64,000 nt of DNA from Bog-756 sp963745955 (GCA_963745955.1 CAVUZI010000006.1:310001-374000); one strand, 5' to 3'. Positions 46,755 through 55,365 are shown, numbered from the stretch's first letter. Numbers and translations: made by a program. Notes: a model not told the origin generated them from the sequence alone.

Positions 46755-48476
46755 GTGACCTGGGCCGAAGCCCTAAAGCTGCTCCCTCGTCCGGTCGATA
46801 GGTCACAGGTGCCTGAACACGAGCGAACCCTGGCCAGGCTGCTCGAGGACCTGCCGGATGCGGCGATCGCGGTCGACGGACAAGGCCGGGTCATGTGGGG
46901 TAACCGGGCCGCCGAAGGCCTGTTCGGGCGGACGCGGGTCGAGTCCATCGGCATGTCCGGACTCGACCTCATCCATCCCGAGGACCTCGAGTTCGTTCTC
47001 CGTTCCCTGGTCAGCGTGCGCGGCAAGGACGTCGGCTCGCCGATCGAGGTACGAGTGGCCACCTCCTCGGGCTGGCGGCTGGTGGAGCTGGTCGGTACGC
47101 CGGTCCCGTGGTTCGAGGACGGTGCCGTGCTCTTGTGCCTTCGGGACCTGACCGAGCGTCGGCGCTTCGAGCTGGCCCACCACCACGACGCCCGTCTGCG
47201 GTCGCTCGTGCACAACTCCTCGTCCATCACCATGTTGGTATCACCCGAAGGCACCGTCGTCTCGGTCTCGGGTGCGCTCAGTCGCCTGTTGGGGCACGAT
47301 CCGGAACTGGTCGAGGGTCGACCGCTGGCCCGACTGGTCAGCGAACCCGACCGCCCCACCCTCGAGGCGGCGTTCGAATGTGCCGCGTCAGGGGCCACGG
47401 CGGCCAATCCGGTGACCGTCCGGTTGGCCCTGAAGCACCACGGCAACGACGGCACTTCCCCGTACGAGCTCGCGCTGGTCAATCTCGTCGACGATCCGAC
47501 CGTCGGCGGTTACGTCGTCTCCGGCCACGACATCACCGCCCAGATGCTCACCGAGTTCGAGGTTCGCAAGGCGCTCTCCCTCCTGACGGCCACCCTGGAC
47601 TCGACGGCTGACGGCATCGTCGTGGTCGACGGCACCGGACGGATCGTCAATTGCAATCGTCGCTTCGCCGAGATGCTGCGACTGCCCAATCCGATCCCGT
47701 CCGGTCCGAGTCCCGGAGCGGTCACTGCGTTCTTCCGCGACAAGCTGCTGATGCCGGAGTTGTTCCTGGCCAAGCTCGAGGAGCTCTCGGCCAACCGGGA
47801 GGCAGAGAGCTGTGATGTCCTCGAGTTCGTCGATGGTCGGGTCTACGAATGTGTCTCCATGCCTCAACGGGTGGACGGGGCGGTCGTCGGGCGGGTGTGG
47901 AGCCTGCGGGACACGACGGACCGGAAGCAGCTCGAAGAGCGCCTCTCACACCAGGCCTTTCACGATTCCCTCACCGGCCTGGGCAATCGCGCCCTCTTCC
48001 AGGACCGCCTCCAGCATGCCATGGCCCGGACGGAGAGAACCCACCTCCAGCTCGCCGTCCTGTTTCTGGATGTGGACAACTTCAAGGTGGTCAACGACAC
48101 GCTCGGGCATTCGGCCGGGGACGCCCTCTTGCAGGCCACGGCCGAGGTTCTCGTCGGCTGCCTACGCGAATCGGATACGGCGGCCCGACTCGGCGGCGAC
48201 GAGTTCGGGGTCGTGCTGGAGGAGGTCGGCGACAGATATGAGGTCGTCAAACTGGTCGAGCGCATCCTGATCGCGGCCCGCCGACCATTTGCGGTCGGGG
48301 GTCAGGTGGTCACCACCACCGTGAGCATCGGGATCACGTTCCATCGGCCGGGCGTCTCGAGCGACCAACTCCTGCGCAATGCCGACAGGGCCATGTATGC
48401 GGCCAAGGAACGCGGCCGGAACCGGTTCGCCGAGTTCGAGGACGGGATGAGCACGGTATCGGTGGCGACGATCTGA
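46755..48476 (+). CDS. soluble multi-PAS GGDEF diguanylate cyclase
   Basis: Several GTG starts are possible; 46755 is used, and 46809 is the other candidate. No membrane helix is seen. Three PAS-like sensor domains cover about residues 20-385 (AAIAVDGQGRVMWGNRAAE; SITMLVSPEGTVVSVSGALS; TADGIVVVDGTGRIVNCNRR). The GGDEF domain has HDSLTGLGNRALFQDRLQHA, LDVDNFKVVNDTLGHSAGD and the active motif ARLGGDEFGVVLEE near 480, with a RESD I-site five residues before it. It should make cyclic-di-GMP with product inhibition. A strong hairpin follows at 48579-48612. Confidence 0.87.
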   Translation: MTWAEALKLLPRPVDRSQVPEHERTLARLLEDLPDAAIAVDGQGRVMWGNRAAEGLFGRTRVESIGMSGLDLIHPEDLEFVLRSLVSVRGKDVGSPIEVRVATSSGWRLVELVGTPVPWFEDGAVLLCLRDLTERRRFELAHHHDARLRSLVHNSSSITMLVSPEGTVVSVSGALSRLLGHDPELVEGRPLARLVSEPDRPTLEAAFECAASGATAANPVTVRLALKHHGNDGTSPYELALVNLVDDPTVGGYVVSGHDITAQMLTEFEVRKALSLLTATLDSTADGIVVVDGTGRIVNCNRRFAEMLRLPNPIPSGPSPGAVTAFFRDKLLMPELFLAKLEELSANREAESCDVLEFVDGRVYECVSMPQRVDGAVVGRVWSLRDTTDRKQLEERLSHQAFHDSLTGLGNRALFQDRLQHAMARTERTHLQLAVLFLDVDNFKVVNDTLGHSAGDALLQATAEVLVGCLRESDTAARLGGDEFGVVLEEVGDRYEVVKLVERILIAARRPFAVGGQVVTTTVSIGITFHRPGVSSDQLLRNADRAMYAAKERGRNRFAEFEDGMSTVSVATI

Positions 48477-48578
48477 CACCGGTTCGAGGGTCCGACCGGT
48501 TCGGCCCGGTTTGCGACTCGCAGTTGCGACCCGCAGTTGCAACCGATACTCTCGGAGGAGGCGGGAACCAACAGCACC

Positions 48579-48612
48579 CCGACCACAGGGACCTAGGGGT
48601 CCCTGTGGTCGG
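48579..48612. terminator. 15-bp perfect hairpin, bidirectional terminator
   Basis: CCGACCACAGGGACC pairs without mismatch with GGTCCCTGTGGTCGG around TAGG. It is placed between the convergent diguanylate cyclase and cytochrome-associated stops. It is the strongest stem I found in the window. Confidence 0.8.
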
Positions 48613-48644
48613 AGTGGCTGACCGGTCCGAAGGCAGGATCCCCG

Positions 48645-49634
48645 CTACCTGGTCCCCGCCGCGGCCAGCTCCCGATAGTGCCGCCGCCAGATGATCCGGT
48701 AGACCCGGCTCCATCGAGGAATCGACCGGAGACCGGGTATGAAGGGCAGGAGGACCAGCACCAGGGTCAGGATCATCATGATCGCCCAGACCTGCAGATC
48801 CCCATTGGACGATGAGTTCATGGGAGGCACCTGGTACCAGAGGGTGTACAGCCACAGCCAGGCCTGGCCCGGGTAGTTGCCCGTCTCGTTCATCATGCCC
48901 CACTGGTCCCCCGAGAGGTGCTGGTTCTGCGCCAGGTTGGCCAGGTAGGTCCCGTCGGCGATGAACAGGAGGGGCTTGGTGTAGTCGGTCCCGTAGAACT
49001 GGCGCGAACTGAGCAGGGCCCCGTCCAGGGCGCCGCTCCTGGCCATCGAGGTCAGCCCGTCGATGATGGTTCCGACCGGCCCGTAGTCGCCGGGCGCCAC
49101 GGCGACCGAACCGTCCTTGAACGAGGCGTTGGCCACCGCCTTCTCGTAGACGGCGGTCCACGCCTGCTGTTGCGCCGGGGTGGCCGCGGTGTACCGGTCG
49201 ACCGCAGCCCGTACGCCGGGGTCGTTGGGCAGGGTCCCGAGGGGGCCGATGACGAAGTCCTTGGCCGTGTCGATCGGGTGGTGGACTCCGAGCCACTGCT
49301 CGGGGAGAACGGCCCGATCGACTGGGCCGCTCCCGACGTGTTGTTGTACGGCGGGCCGTAGGTGGCCGTGGCGACTGGTCCCGTCGAGCTCGGTGATGGC
49401 GGTCTGGGCGAAGTCGACCGGATTCGCCGTCGACCACGACTGCACGGTCACCGGCTTCTCGTCCGGGGACGAGAACACGACAGCCAGGGCCACCACGAGG
49501 ATGACCACCACCACGAAGGCGATGAGGAACTCCTTCACCAGATCGTAGGGCTCGTACCTGCCGTCCCATTCCCGCACGTCGCGGTCGGGTTTGAACCGGC
49601 GCCTGGCCCGGTGGGTGGGAGCGACGTCCGTCAT
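48645..49634 (-). CDS. cytochrome b complex-associated membrane protein
   Basis: The 329-residue protein overlaps the cytochrome b gene by ATGA. It has one helix near the N-terminus (EFLIAFVVVVILVVALAVVF), a large exported domain and a C-terminal helix (VWAIMMILTLVLVLLPFIPG) followed by a basic tail. By position it takes the place of the cytochrome b C-terminal subunit (subunit IV). Residues read between about 49300 and 49378 look out of frame: the ORF there is Arg/His/Gln-rich, whereas the next frame reads ATATYGPPYNNTSGAAQSIG before the sequence returns to EQWLGVHHPI. This suggests two compensating single-base errors. No CxxCH haem-c motif is present. Confidence 0.75.
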   Translation of the reverse strand: MTDVAPTHRARRRFKPDRDVREWDGRYEPYDLVKEFLIAFVVVVILVVALAVVFSSPDEKPVTVQSWSTANPVDFAQTAITELDGTSRHGHLRPAVQQHVGSGPVDRAVLPEQWLGVHHPIDTAKDFVIGPLGTLPNDPGVRAAVDRYTAATPAQQQAWTAVYEKAVANASFKDGSVAVAPGDYGPVGTIIDGLTSMARSGALDGALLSSRQFYGTDYTKPLLFIADGTYLANLAQNQHLSGDQWGMMNETGNYPGQAWLWLYTLWYQVPPMNSSSNGDLQVWAIMMILTLVLVLLPFIPGLRSIPRWSRVYRIIWRRHYRELAAAGTR

Positions 49635-50362
49635 GGTCGCGTCGCGTCCGGTGCCGCGTCGGCCACGACCTCAGGCTTCTCGTCGCCGGCCACGCTGTCG
49701 GGCGGATCGAACGGCGGAACCACACCGCGGAGGCGGACCAGGAGGACGTGCCCGGCGACGAGCATCACGACCACCAGAGGAAGCAGGACGATGTGCCACA
49801 TGATCATCTGGCCGAAGTTGGTGACGTTGAAGATGGCCCCGGCACCGGTCGAGTTGATCCCGTCCTTGGCCTGCGTGCTGATCCACTGCGAGTCGAAGTT
49901 CTGTTGCGACAGGTACCCGGTGAAGGCGGCTCCGACCGAGACGACGAAGGACACCACGCCGGTGATCCAGGTGGCGCGACGGCGCCCACGCCATGCGGCC
50001 ATGAAGAACTTGCCCCACAGATGCACGACCATGGCGAAGAAGAACACTTCGACACTCCACAGGTGCAGCGAGTTGACGAACAGCCCGACCGTCGAGACGT
50101 GCCACCACGTCGGGCCGAAGATGGCCAGCACCAAACCCGTGAGGATGACCACCGACAGGGCACAGAGGGTGAGCACACCGAAGACGTAGATCCACGACGC
50201 CACATAGGCCGGCTGTCGGTCGGGCAGGAGCCGTCCCGGCGGCAGGGCCTCGACGGCGGCATGGCGCACCTTGGCCGTCCACTGGTCGGCGTCCTCGGGT
50301 AGATCGGCGCTCTTGGCCACGGATGCCGGGCTCTGGCGGGTCGGTTCGGTGTCGACGGTCAC
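49631..50362 (-). CDS. cytochrome b/b6 N-terminal subunit
   Basis: The 243-residue protein has four membrane helices and the two haem-ligand pairs of cytochrome b: His100 and His114 in SLHLWSVEVFFFAMVVHLWG, and His190 and His205 in MWHIVLLPLVVVMLVAGHVL. Thirteen and fourteen residues separate the pairs, the b6-type spacing. It lies between a 63-residue membrane subunit and the large-loop protein, all with ATGA overlaps. No Rieske, cytochrome c or cytochrome oxidase gene is in the window. It should pass electrons from quinol within a non-standard bc-type complex. Confidence 0.87.
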   Translation of the reverse strand: MTVDTEPTRQSPASVAKSADLPEDADQWTAKVRHAAVEALPPGRLLPDRQPAYVASWIYVFGVLTLCALSVVILTGLVLAIFGPTWWHVSTVGLFVNSLHLWSVEVFFFAMVVHLWGKFFMAAWRGRRRATWITGVVSFVVSVGAAFTGYLSQQNFDSQWISTQAKDGINSTGAGAIFNVTNFGQMIMWHIVLLPLVVVMLVAGHVLLVRLRGVVPPFDPPDSVAGDEKPEVVADAAPDATRP

Positions 50363-50550
50363 CGGTCACCGCCCTGGTGCCGCCTGAACGGGATGAGGAT
50401 GGCCGCCACGAAGACGATGACCATGAGGGCGATGAGAACCAGATTGGCCACCGATATCTGAATGAATCCCCAGTGGACGTAGTGACCCGGGTGGTTGAGG
50501 TCGACGAGACTGCCGAGGACCTGGCTCATTACTGCGGGCAGGATCTGCAT
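50359..50550 (-). CDS. small membrane subunit of cytochrome b operon
   Basis: The ATG at 50550 has AGGAGGT upstream and gives 63 residues with one helix (ISVANLVLIALMVIVFVAAIL), preceded by VDLNHPGHYVHWGFIQ and ending RRHQGGDR. It opens the three-gene cytochrome operon and overlaps the next gene by 4 bp. It may be a single-helix accessory subunit like the small subunits of b6f and bc1 complexes. A DosR-like box lies 51 bp upstream. Confidence 0.7.
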   Translation of the reverse strand: MQILPAVMSQVLGSLVDLNHPGHYVHWGFIQISVANLVLIALMVIVFVAAILIPFRRHQGGDR

Positions 50551-50600
50551 GTGAGCGAAACCTCCTGGCTGGAAGGTTATTGACACCCCGGGGATCGCAG

Positions 50601-50618
50601 TAGGGCCGAAAGTCCCGT
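50601..50618. promoter_or_regulatory. DosR/DevR-like box A
   Basis: TAGGGCCGAAAGTCCCGT; read on the other strand it contains GGGACTTTCGGCCCTA. It is located between the divergent cytochrome b operon and the GH65 gene. A short hairpin CCGGGG-GAT-CCCCGG follows at 50621-50635. The core is shared with boxes B to E. Confidence 0.65.
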
Positions 50619-50702
50619 TGCCGGGGGATCCCCGGATGATCAGGCGATCGGACGCGGGCGCGCCCTACCGGAGCTGCCTCCGTACCTGCCAGACTCGTTT
50701 GG

Positions 50703-52826
50703 GTGGAGAGGCCCGACCGTCCGGCTCAGCGAACCGGTGCCTCCGCCGCGGGAGCCGTGACGGAGGAGGTCTGGGCGCGTCCGTTCGACCCGCTGTGGTG
50801 CGTGATCGCGGATACCGACGAGGACACGGAGCCGGTGACTGAGAGCCGTCTCTGCCTTGCCGATGGCACCGTTGGAACAAGAGCCGTCCTCGAGGAGGAA
50901 GAGGACCCCGACATCTCGCCGGTGACCGCGGCAGACCTGTACGAACCTGACGGCGGCTCCGGCGAGCGCCTGATGGCGCTGCCGTCGTGGTGCACGTTGC
51001 CCCTTGTCGGGAGTATGCCGATCGGGCGGAGGGTGCTCGACTTGCGGGACGGGATGCTGACCCGGGAAGTCGCCGTCGGCAACTCCACCCTGCTCACGGG
51101 GCGTTTCGCCTGCATCGCGCAGCCCGGCACCGCGGTGCTCGTGGCCGATATCGATCGGCGACTGCTGAGGGACCATGCACCGGCCCGCGACCCGGTCACG
51201 TCGATGTCCCAGCGGCGTTCGACCTTCGGGGGGGGTGCGATCGTGACCAGCTCCACCACGTGGTCGGGAAACCCTCCGGGCCACGGGTTGCGGCATCGAA
51301 TGGAGCGGATCGTGGTCCATCTGGTCTCCGCCACACGAACGCCCATCCGATCGAAAGCGGCGCAATTGCTGACGGAGGCGACCGCCGCCGGTGCCTCCCA
51401 CCTGCTGGCCGAGCAGCGGACGGCCTGGGACCGACGGTGGTCCGAGGCCGACGTCGAGGTCGTCGGAGATCCCCGATCGACCATCGCGGTCCGATTCGCG
51501 ATCTTCCACCTCCTGTCGACGGTCCGGCCGTGGGGTGAGACGGCCGTGGGCGCCCGCGGGCTCACCGGCCCTGCCTATGCCGGCCATGTGTTCTGGGACA
51601 CCGAAGCGTTCGTCATGCCCGTGATCGCAGGCGTGGACAGCAGATCGGCCCGGGCGGTGCTCGAATACCGGATCCGGCGCCTGCCCGCAGCCCGGCAGCG
51701 GGCCGGTCTCGACGGCAAGAGCGGTGCCCGGTTCCCGTGGGAGTCCGCCCACAGCGGAGCCGACGTGACACCCAGGTCCGGCATCGATCACAAGGGCCGG
51801 ACCGTCGCCATCCGCACCGGTGACCTCGAGGAGCATGTGACCGCCGATGTGGCCTGGGCCGCCTGGCGGTACGCGGCGTGGATCGGCGACTGGTCGTTCC
51901 TGACCGGTCCGGGTCGGCCGCTGGTGGTGGACACCGCCCGGTACTGGGCCAGCCGCATCCGCTGGGACGCCGACCATCGGGCCCACATCGACTCGGTGAC
52001 CGGTCCCGACGAGTACCACGAATGCGTGAACGACAACGCGTTCACCAATCTGATGGCTCGGTGGAATCTGCGTCGTGCCGCCGAACTGGTCGAGCGGGGC
52101 ACGCCGGGTGACGGCCGGGGCGAAGAGGCAGAAGAGGCCGCCGTCTGGCGACGTGCGGCCGACGCGCTGGTCGACAACTTCGACCCGGTCACCCGCCTCT
52201 ACGAGCAGTTCGACGGCTTCGACCGGCTTCGACCCCTGATGGCACATGACGTGGGCGTGCCTCCGTTCGCCGCCGACCTCGTCATCGGAGGGGACCGACT
52301 GGCCGGGACCCAGATCATCAAACAGGCCGACGTGCTCATGGCCCATCTGCTCATCCCGGAAGGGACGGCCCCCGGATCGCTGGCGCCCAACCTGGACCAT
52401 TACCTGCCCCGCACCTCTCACGGGAGCTCGCTCTCCCCTGCCGCCCACGCCGTCCTCCTGGCCCGAGCCGGCCGTCCCGGCGAGGCCCTCGGCTACCTCC
52501 GGCTGTCTGCGGCGGTGGATCTGGATGACATCACCCAGACGACCGGCGGCGGTCTGCATCTGGCCAACCTCGGTGGCATCTGGCAGACAATGGTGTACGG
52601 CTTCGCCGGATTGTCCGTGATCAGCCCCGACGATCGGGCCCTGTCCCTGGACCCGGTGCTGCCCGAGGGCTGGGAGGAACTGCGGATCCGGGTCCGCTGG
52701 CATCGCCGGCGGCTGCGTCTCGTCTGCCGGAACGACGCCGTGCACGTCGGCACCGACCGGCCGCTGAAGGTGACGGTCCACGGCACGACGACCCGGGTCG
52801 AACCGCCCGGCACGTGGGTCGGGTGA
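50703..52826 (+). CDS. GH65 family glycosidase/phosphorylase
   Basis: The 707-residue protein starts at GTG 50703. The N-terminal sandwich domain is weakly seen (FDPLWCVIADTDEDTEPVTE, LADGTVGTR). The catalytic barrel has VFWDTEAFVMPVI, GARFPWESAHSGADVTP and the general-acid motif DSVTGPDEYHECVNDNAFTN, with Glu near 437. Later comes KQADVLMAHLLIP and the phosphate-site HGSSLSPAAHAVLLA. GH65 includes maltose, trehalose and kojibiose phosphorylases. The stop overlaps the start of a protein with a beta-phosphoglucomutase-type HAD domain, the usual partner that converts the beta-glucose 1-phosphate product. In M. tuberculosis Rv2006 both domains occur in one DosR-regulated protein. Confidence 0.86.
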   Translation: MERPDRPAQRTGASAAGAVTEEVWARPFDPLWCVIADTDEDTEPVTESRLCLADGTVGTRAVLEEEEDPDISPVTAADLYEPDGGSGERLMALPSWCTLPLVGSMPIGRRVLDLRDGMLTREVAVGNSTLLTGRFACIAQPGTAVLVADIDRRLLRDHAPARDPVTSMSQRRSTFGGGAIVTSSTTWSGNPPGHGLRHRMERIVVHLVSATRTPIRSKAAQLLTEATAAGASHLLAEQRTAWDRRWSEADVEVVGDPRSTIAVRFAIFHLLSTVRPWGETAVGARGLTGPAYAGHVFWDTEAFVMPVIAGVDSRSARAVLEYRIRRLPAARQRAGLDGKSGARFPWESAHSGADVTPRSGIDHKGRTVAIRTGDLEEHVTADVAWAAWRYAAWIGDWSFLTGPGRPLVVDTARYWASRIRWDADHRAHIDSVTGPDEYHECVNDNAFTNLMARWNLRRAAELVERGTPGDGRGEEAEEAAVWRRAADALVDNFDPVTRLYEQFDGFDRLRPLMAHDVGVPPFAADLVIGGDRLAGTQIIKQADVLMAHLLIPEGTAPGSLAPNLDHYLPRTSHGSSLSPAAHAVLLARAGRPGEALGYLRLSAAVDLDDITQTTGGGLHLANLGGIWQTMVYGFAGLSVISPDDRALSLDPVLPEGWEELRIRVRWHRRRLRLVCRNDAVHVGTDRPLKVTVHGTTTRVEPPGTWVG

Positions 52827-54253
52827 TGGAAGCGCACGCCGACACCGGCCTGCACGTGATCGGGGCTGCCGACGCGGCGTCCGGACCCTGGCGGGAGGTC
52901 GTCTCCCGTGTGCTCTCGTTGACCGGCCTCACCTCCGTCGTCGATGAGCGCCCCGGCAGCCCCGCCGGTCCGGTGGCGGATCAGGACATCGTGTCGTTCG
53001 CGGCCACGACGAGTGATCCGATCCTGGTCCTCCCGCGCCGGCACCCGCCCACCGAGTCCCACGGAGGGCAGTCGCGCCTCCTGGTGCCGATCGAACCCTC
53101 CGGCCTCGAGCGCCCCGTCCTGCGCGCCTGGATCGAGCGCGCCGAGCGGCTCGGATTCGGCGTCGACCTGCTCCACGTGATCACCCGGGCGACGGCGCCC
53201 CGCATGTGGGAGGGCCCCGGACACCACGCAGAGGCGTGGTGGGCGCAGATACGTCGTCGGTACCGGATCGGCACGGCGGCACTGTCGATCGACACCGGCG
53301 ATCCCGCCGACGGCATCCTGGCCGCGGCAAGCCGGTCCGAGCTGATCATGCTCTTCTGGCGGGGTGATGCCGCCGCAGGACACGCCGCCACGCTCCGCAG
53401 AGTGATCCGCGGTGCCGACAAGCCGTTGCTCCTGGTCCGCAAGCCCCCGGCCAGCTCAGCCGATACCGGTCCCACGACAGGCCCGATCGACATCTACTCG
53501 TACCAAGCCTGGCTGTTCGACCTCGACGGCGTCCTGACCAAGACGGCGGATGTCCACGCCGCCGCATGGAAGGAGGCCTTCGACCAGTTCCTCGGCGAGG
53601 AGGGGGGCCGAACGGGAAAGGTCTTCGAGCCGTTCGACTCCGCCGGCGACTACCGACGCTACGTGGACGGTGAGCCCCGCGACGACGGTGTGCGCGACTT
53701 CCTGGCCGCCCGGGGCATCACGCTCCCCGAAGGCGCCGAAGGCGATCCTCCCTCGTCCCGGACCGTGAAGGGCCTCGGCAACCGCAAGAACGCCCTCGTC
53801 CTCGCCGTCCTCGACAGCCAGGGCGTGGTGGCCTATGACGGAGCGGTCGCCCTGGTGAGGGCGCTACGCGTTCACGGTACGCCGATGGCTGTCGTGTCGG
53901 CCAGTGAGAACACCCAGGCGGTGCTCGAAGCGGCAGGGATCGCCGATCTGTTCGATGCCCGGGTCGACGGCCACGTGGTCAAGGAACGCCAGCTGGCCGG
54001 CAAGCCTGCTCCCGACAGTTATCTCGAGGGGGCAAGGATGCTGAACGCCGATCCACACAGGACCGTCGTCGTCGAGGACGCCCTGGCCGGGGTGGAGGCG
54101 GGCCGGGCCGGACAGTTCGGCCTCGTCGTCGGCGTCGACCACCACGACGACGCCGACCACCACGACTACGCCGACGAGCTCCGGTCCCACGGCGCCGACG
54201 TCGTGGTCGGCGACCTCGCCAGATTGCTGGACGATCCGGCCACGCCCGGGTGA
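52826..54253 (+). CDS. universal-stress-protein / HAD beta-phosphoglucomutase fusion
   Basis: The ATG at 52826 overlaps the GH65 stop (TGATG) and gives 475 residues. Residues 1-210 resemble a universal stress protein module: SRLLVPIEPSGLERPVLRAW, LGFGVDLLHVITRA, ADGILAAASRSELIMLFWRG and RRVIRGADKPLLLVRKP. From about 225 a complete HAD domain follows: WLFDLDGVLTKTADVHAAAW (nucleophile Asp), MAVVSASENTQAVLEAAGI, KERQLAGKPAPDSYLEGARM and TVVVEDALAGVEAGRAG. It should interconvert beta-glucose 1-phosphate and glucose 6-phosphate for the GH65 enzyme, with the stress module adding nucleotide sensing. This domain order is unusual. Confidence 0.84.
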   Translation: MEAHADTGLHVIGAADAASGPWREVVSRVLSLTGLTSVVDERPGSPAGPVADQDIVSFAATTSDPILVLPRRHPPTESHGGQSRLLVPIEPSGLERPVLRAWIERAERLGFGVDLLHVITRATAPRMWEGPGHHAEAWWAQIRRRYRIGTAALSIDTGDPADGILAAASRSELIMLFWRGDAAAGHAATLRRVIRGADKPLLLVRKPPASSADTGPTTGPIDIYSYQAWLFDLDGVLTKTADVHAAAWKEAFDQFLGEEGGRTGKVFEPFDSAGDYRRYVDGEPRDDGVRDFLAARGITLPEGAEGDPPSSRTVKGLGNRKNALVLAVLDSQGVVAYDGAVALVRALRVHGTPMAVVSASENTQAVLEAAGIADLFDARVDGHVVKERQLAGKPAPDSYLEGARMLNADPHRTVVVEDALAGVEAGRAGQFGLVVGVDHHDDADHHDYADELRSHGADVVVGDLARLLDDPATPG

Positions 54254-54260
54254 CCGGAGG

Positions 54261-54280
54261 GGTGGGACCTTCGGCCCTGG
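54261..54280. promoter_or_regulatory. DosR/DevR-like box B
   Basis: GGTGGGACCTTCGGCCCTGG lies eight bases after the USP-HAD stop and 58 bp before the DUF1918 start. It matches the GGGAC-WWCGGCCCT core of the other boxes. Confidence 0.65.
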
Positions 54281-54337
54281 TCGGCCTCGAGGCGGAGCCA
54301 GATGATGGAGGTAGGTGAACGCATCGAGGAGGTAACA

Positions 54338-54538
54338 ATGCAGGCAAGTGTGGGAGACCGGATCGTGATCCACGGACACCGGGCAGGTGAGCCGGACCGC
54401 GACGGAGAGATCATGGGCGTCGAAGGAGCAGACGGACAGCCCCCTTATATAGTTCGATGGGGCGACAGCGGTCACACCACCACGTTCTTCCCCGGTCCCG
54501 ACGCCTCCATCCAGCACTTCGACCACACCGGACCATGA
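54338..54538 (+). CDS. DUF1918 domain protein
   Basis: The ATG at 54338 follows a full AGGAGGT (54327-54333), the best ribosome binding site in the region. The 66-residue protein is one small beta domain: ASVGDRIVIHGHRAGEPDRD, GEIMGVEGADGQPPYIVRW and TFFPGPDASIQHF. DUF1918 proteins are short actinobacterial proteins of unknown function, often near stress genes. The strong initiation signal suggests high expression, and DosR-like box B lies just upstream. Confidence 0.85.
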   Translation: MQASVGDRIVIHGHRAGEPDRDGEIMGVEGADGQPPYIVRWGDSGHTTTFFPGPDASIQHFDHTGP

Positions 54539-54664
54539 GATGAGCCGCGCCGACCGGCCGCCGGCCTCAGGAGTTGGAACCGTGGTGACTGGTGCCTTCG
54601 GGGGAGCCGACTGAGACGGTCGGAGCCCGAGACGCCGTTCGTCGACCGCTATCAGGCCGGCCGG

Positions 54665-55300
54665 GTGTTGGGCGAAAGGCTGGCCGGCATCCCGTGCCGC
54701 GATCCTGTGGTGCTCGCCCTCCCTCGGGGCGGAGTTCCCGTCGGGTACCAGGTGGCGCTGGCCATCGGCGCCCCCCTCGACGTGATCGTCGTACGCAAGC
54801 TCGGGGTGCCGTTCCAATCGGAACTGGCCATGGGCGCCATCGGTGAGGACGGGGTGCAGGTCATGGATGAGGCGGTGGTGTCCGCGGCCCGGGTCATCCC
54901 GGCCGATATCTATGTCGTGGAGGCCAAGGAGCGGGCCGAGCTGGATCGTCGCGTCGAGCGATACCGTTCGGTGTGTGGGAGGGTCCCGTTGGCGGGGCGA
55001 ACGGCCATCGTGGTCGACGACGGGATGGCCACGGGTTCAACCGCCCGGGCCGCGTGTCTGGTGGCGCGGGCCCACGGCGCGTCGCAGGTGATCATGGCCA
55101 CGCCGGTCGCCTCGCCCCAGGCGACGGCCATGCTGCTCGAGGTGGCCGACCAGGTCGTCGCGCTCGAACAGCCTGACCCGTTCTTCGCCGTCGGCCGGTG
55201 GTATCTCGACTTCGGTCAGGTCTCCGACCACGACGTACTGACCGTGCTGGCCTCCGCCGGCACCCGCGGCCATCAGGGGCCGTCCACCACTGAGGACTAA
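54665..55300 (+). CDS. phosphoribosyltransferase family protein (COG1926/Rv0571c-like)
   Basis: The nominal start is GTG 54665 (LGERLAGIPCRDP), but conserved-looking residues ETPFVDRYQAGRV are encoded in frame from about 54629; the only in-frame start upstream is a CTG at 54611, so the annotated N-terminus is probably short. PRTase features are VVLALPRGGVPVGYQVALAI, VIVVRKLGVPFQSELAMGAI and the PRPP loop AIVVDDGMATGSTARAA. Members of this family are listed in the DosR regulon of M. tuberculosis (Rv0571c). The substrate is unknown. It probably shares a transcript with DUF1918. Confidence 0.82.
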   Translation: MLGERLAGIPCRDPVVLALPRGGVPVGYQVALAIGAPLDVIVVRKLGVPFQSELAMGAIGEDGVQVMDEAVVSAARVIPADIYVVEAKERAELDRRVERYRSVCGRVPLAGRTAIVVDDGMATGSTARAACLVARAHGASQVIMATPVASPQATAMLLEVADQVVALEQPDPFFAVGRWYLDFGQVSDHDVLTVLASAGTRGHQGPSTTED

Positions 55301-55310
55301 CGGCCCTACC
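55291..55310. promoter_or_regulatory. DosR/DevR-like box C
   Basis: TGAGGACTAACGGCCCTACC overlaps the stop codon of the phosphoribosyltransferase gene and lies 56 bp before the alcohol dehydrogenase start. GGACTAACGGCCCTA is a close variant of the shared core. Confidence 0.65.
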
Positions 55311-55365
55311 AGCGCACCGGCCGGAAGCTCACCCTGGTTACACAGCCAGCAAGAGGAGATCGGCC

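Noticed and set aside
48579..48612. Possible sixth DosR-like box (GGGACC...GGTCCC)
   Set aside because: It is part of a 15-bp perfect hairpin between convergent stops and lacks the CGGCCCT half, so terminator is the better call.
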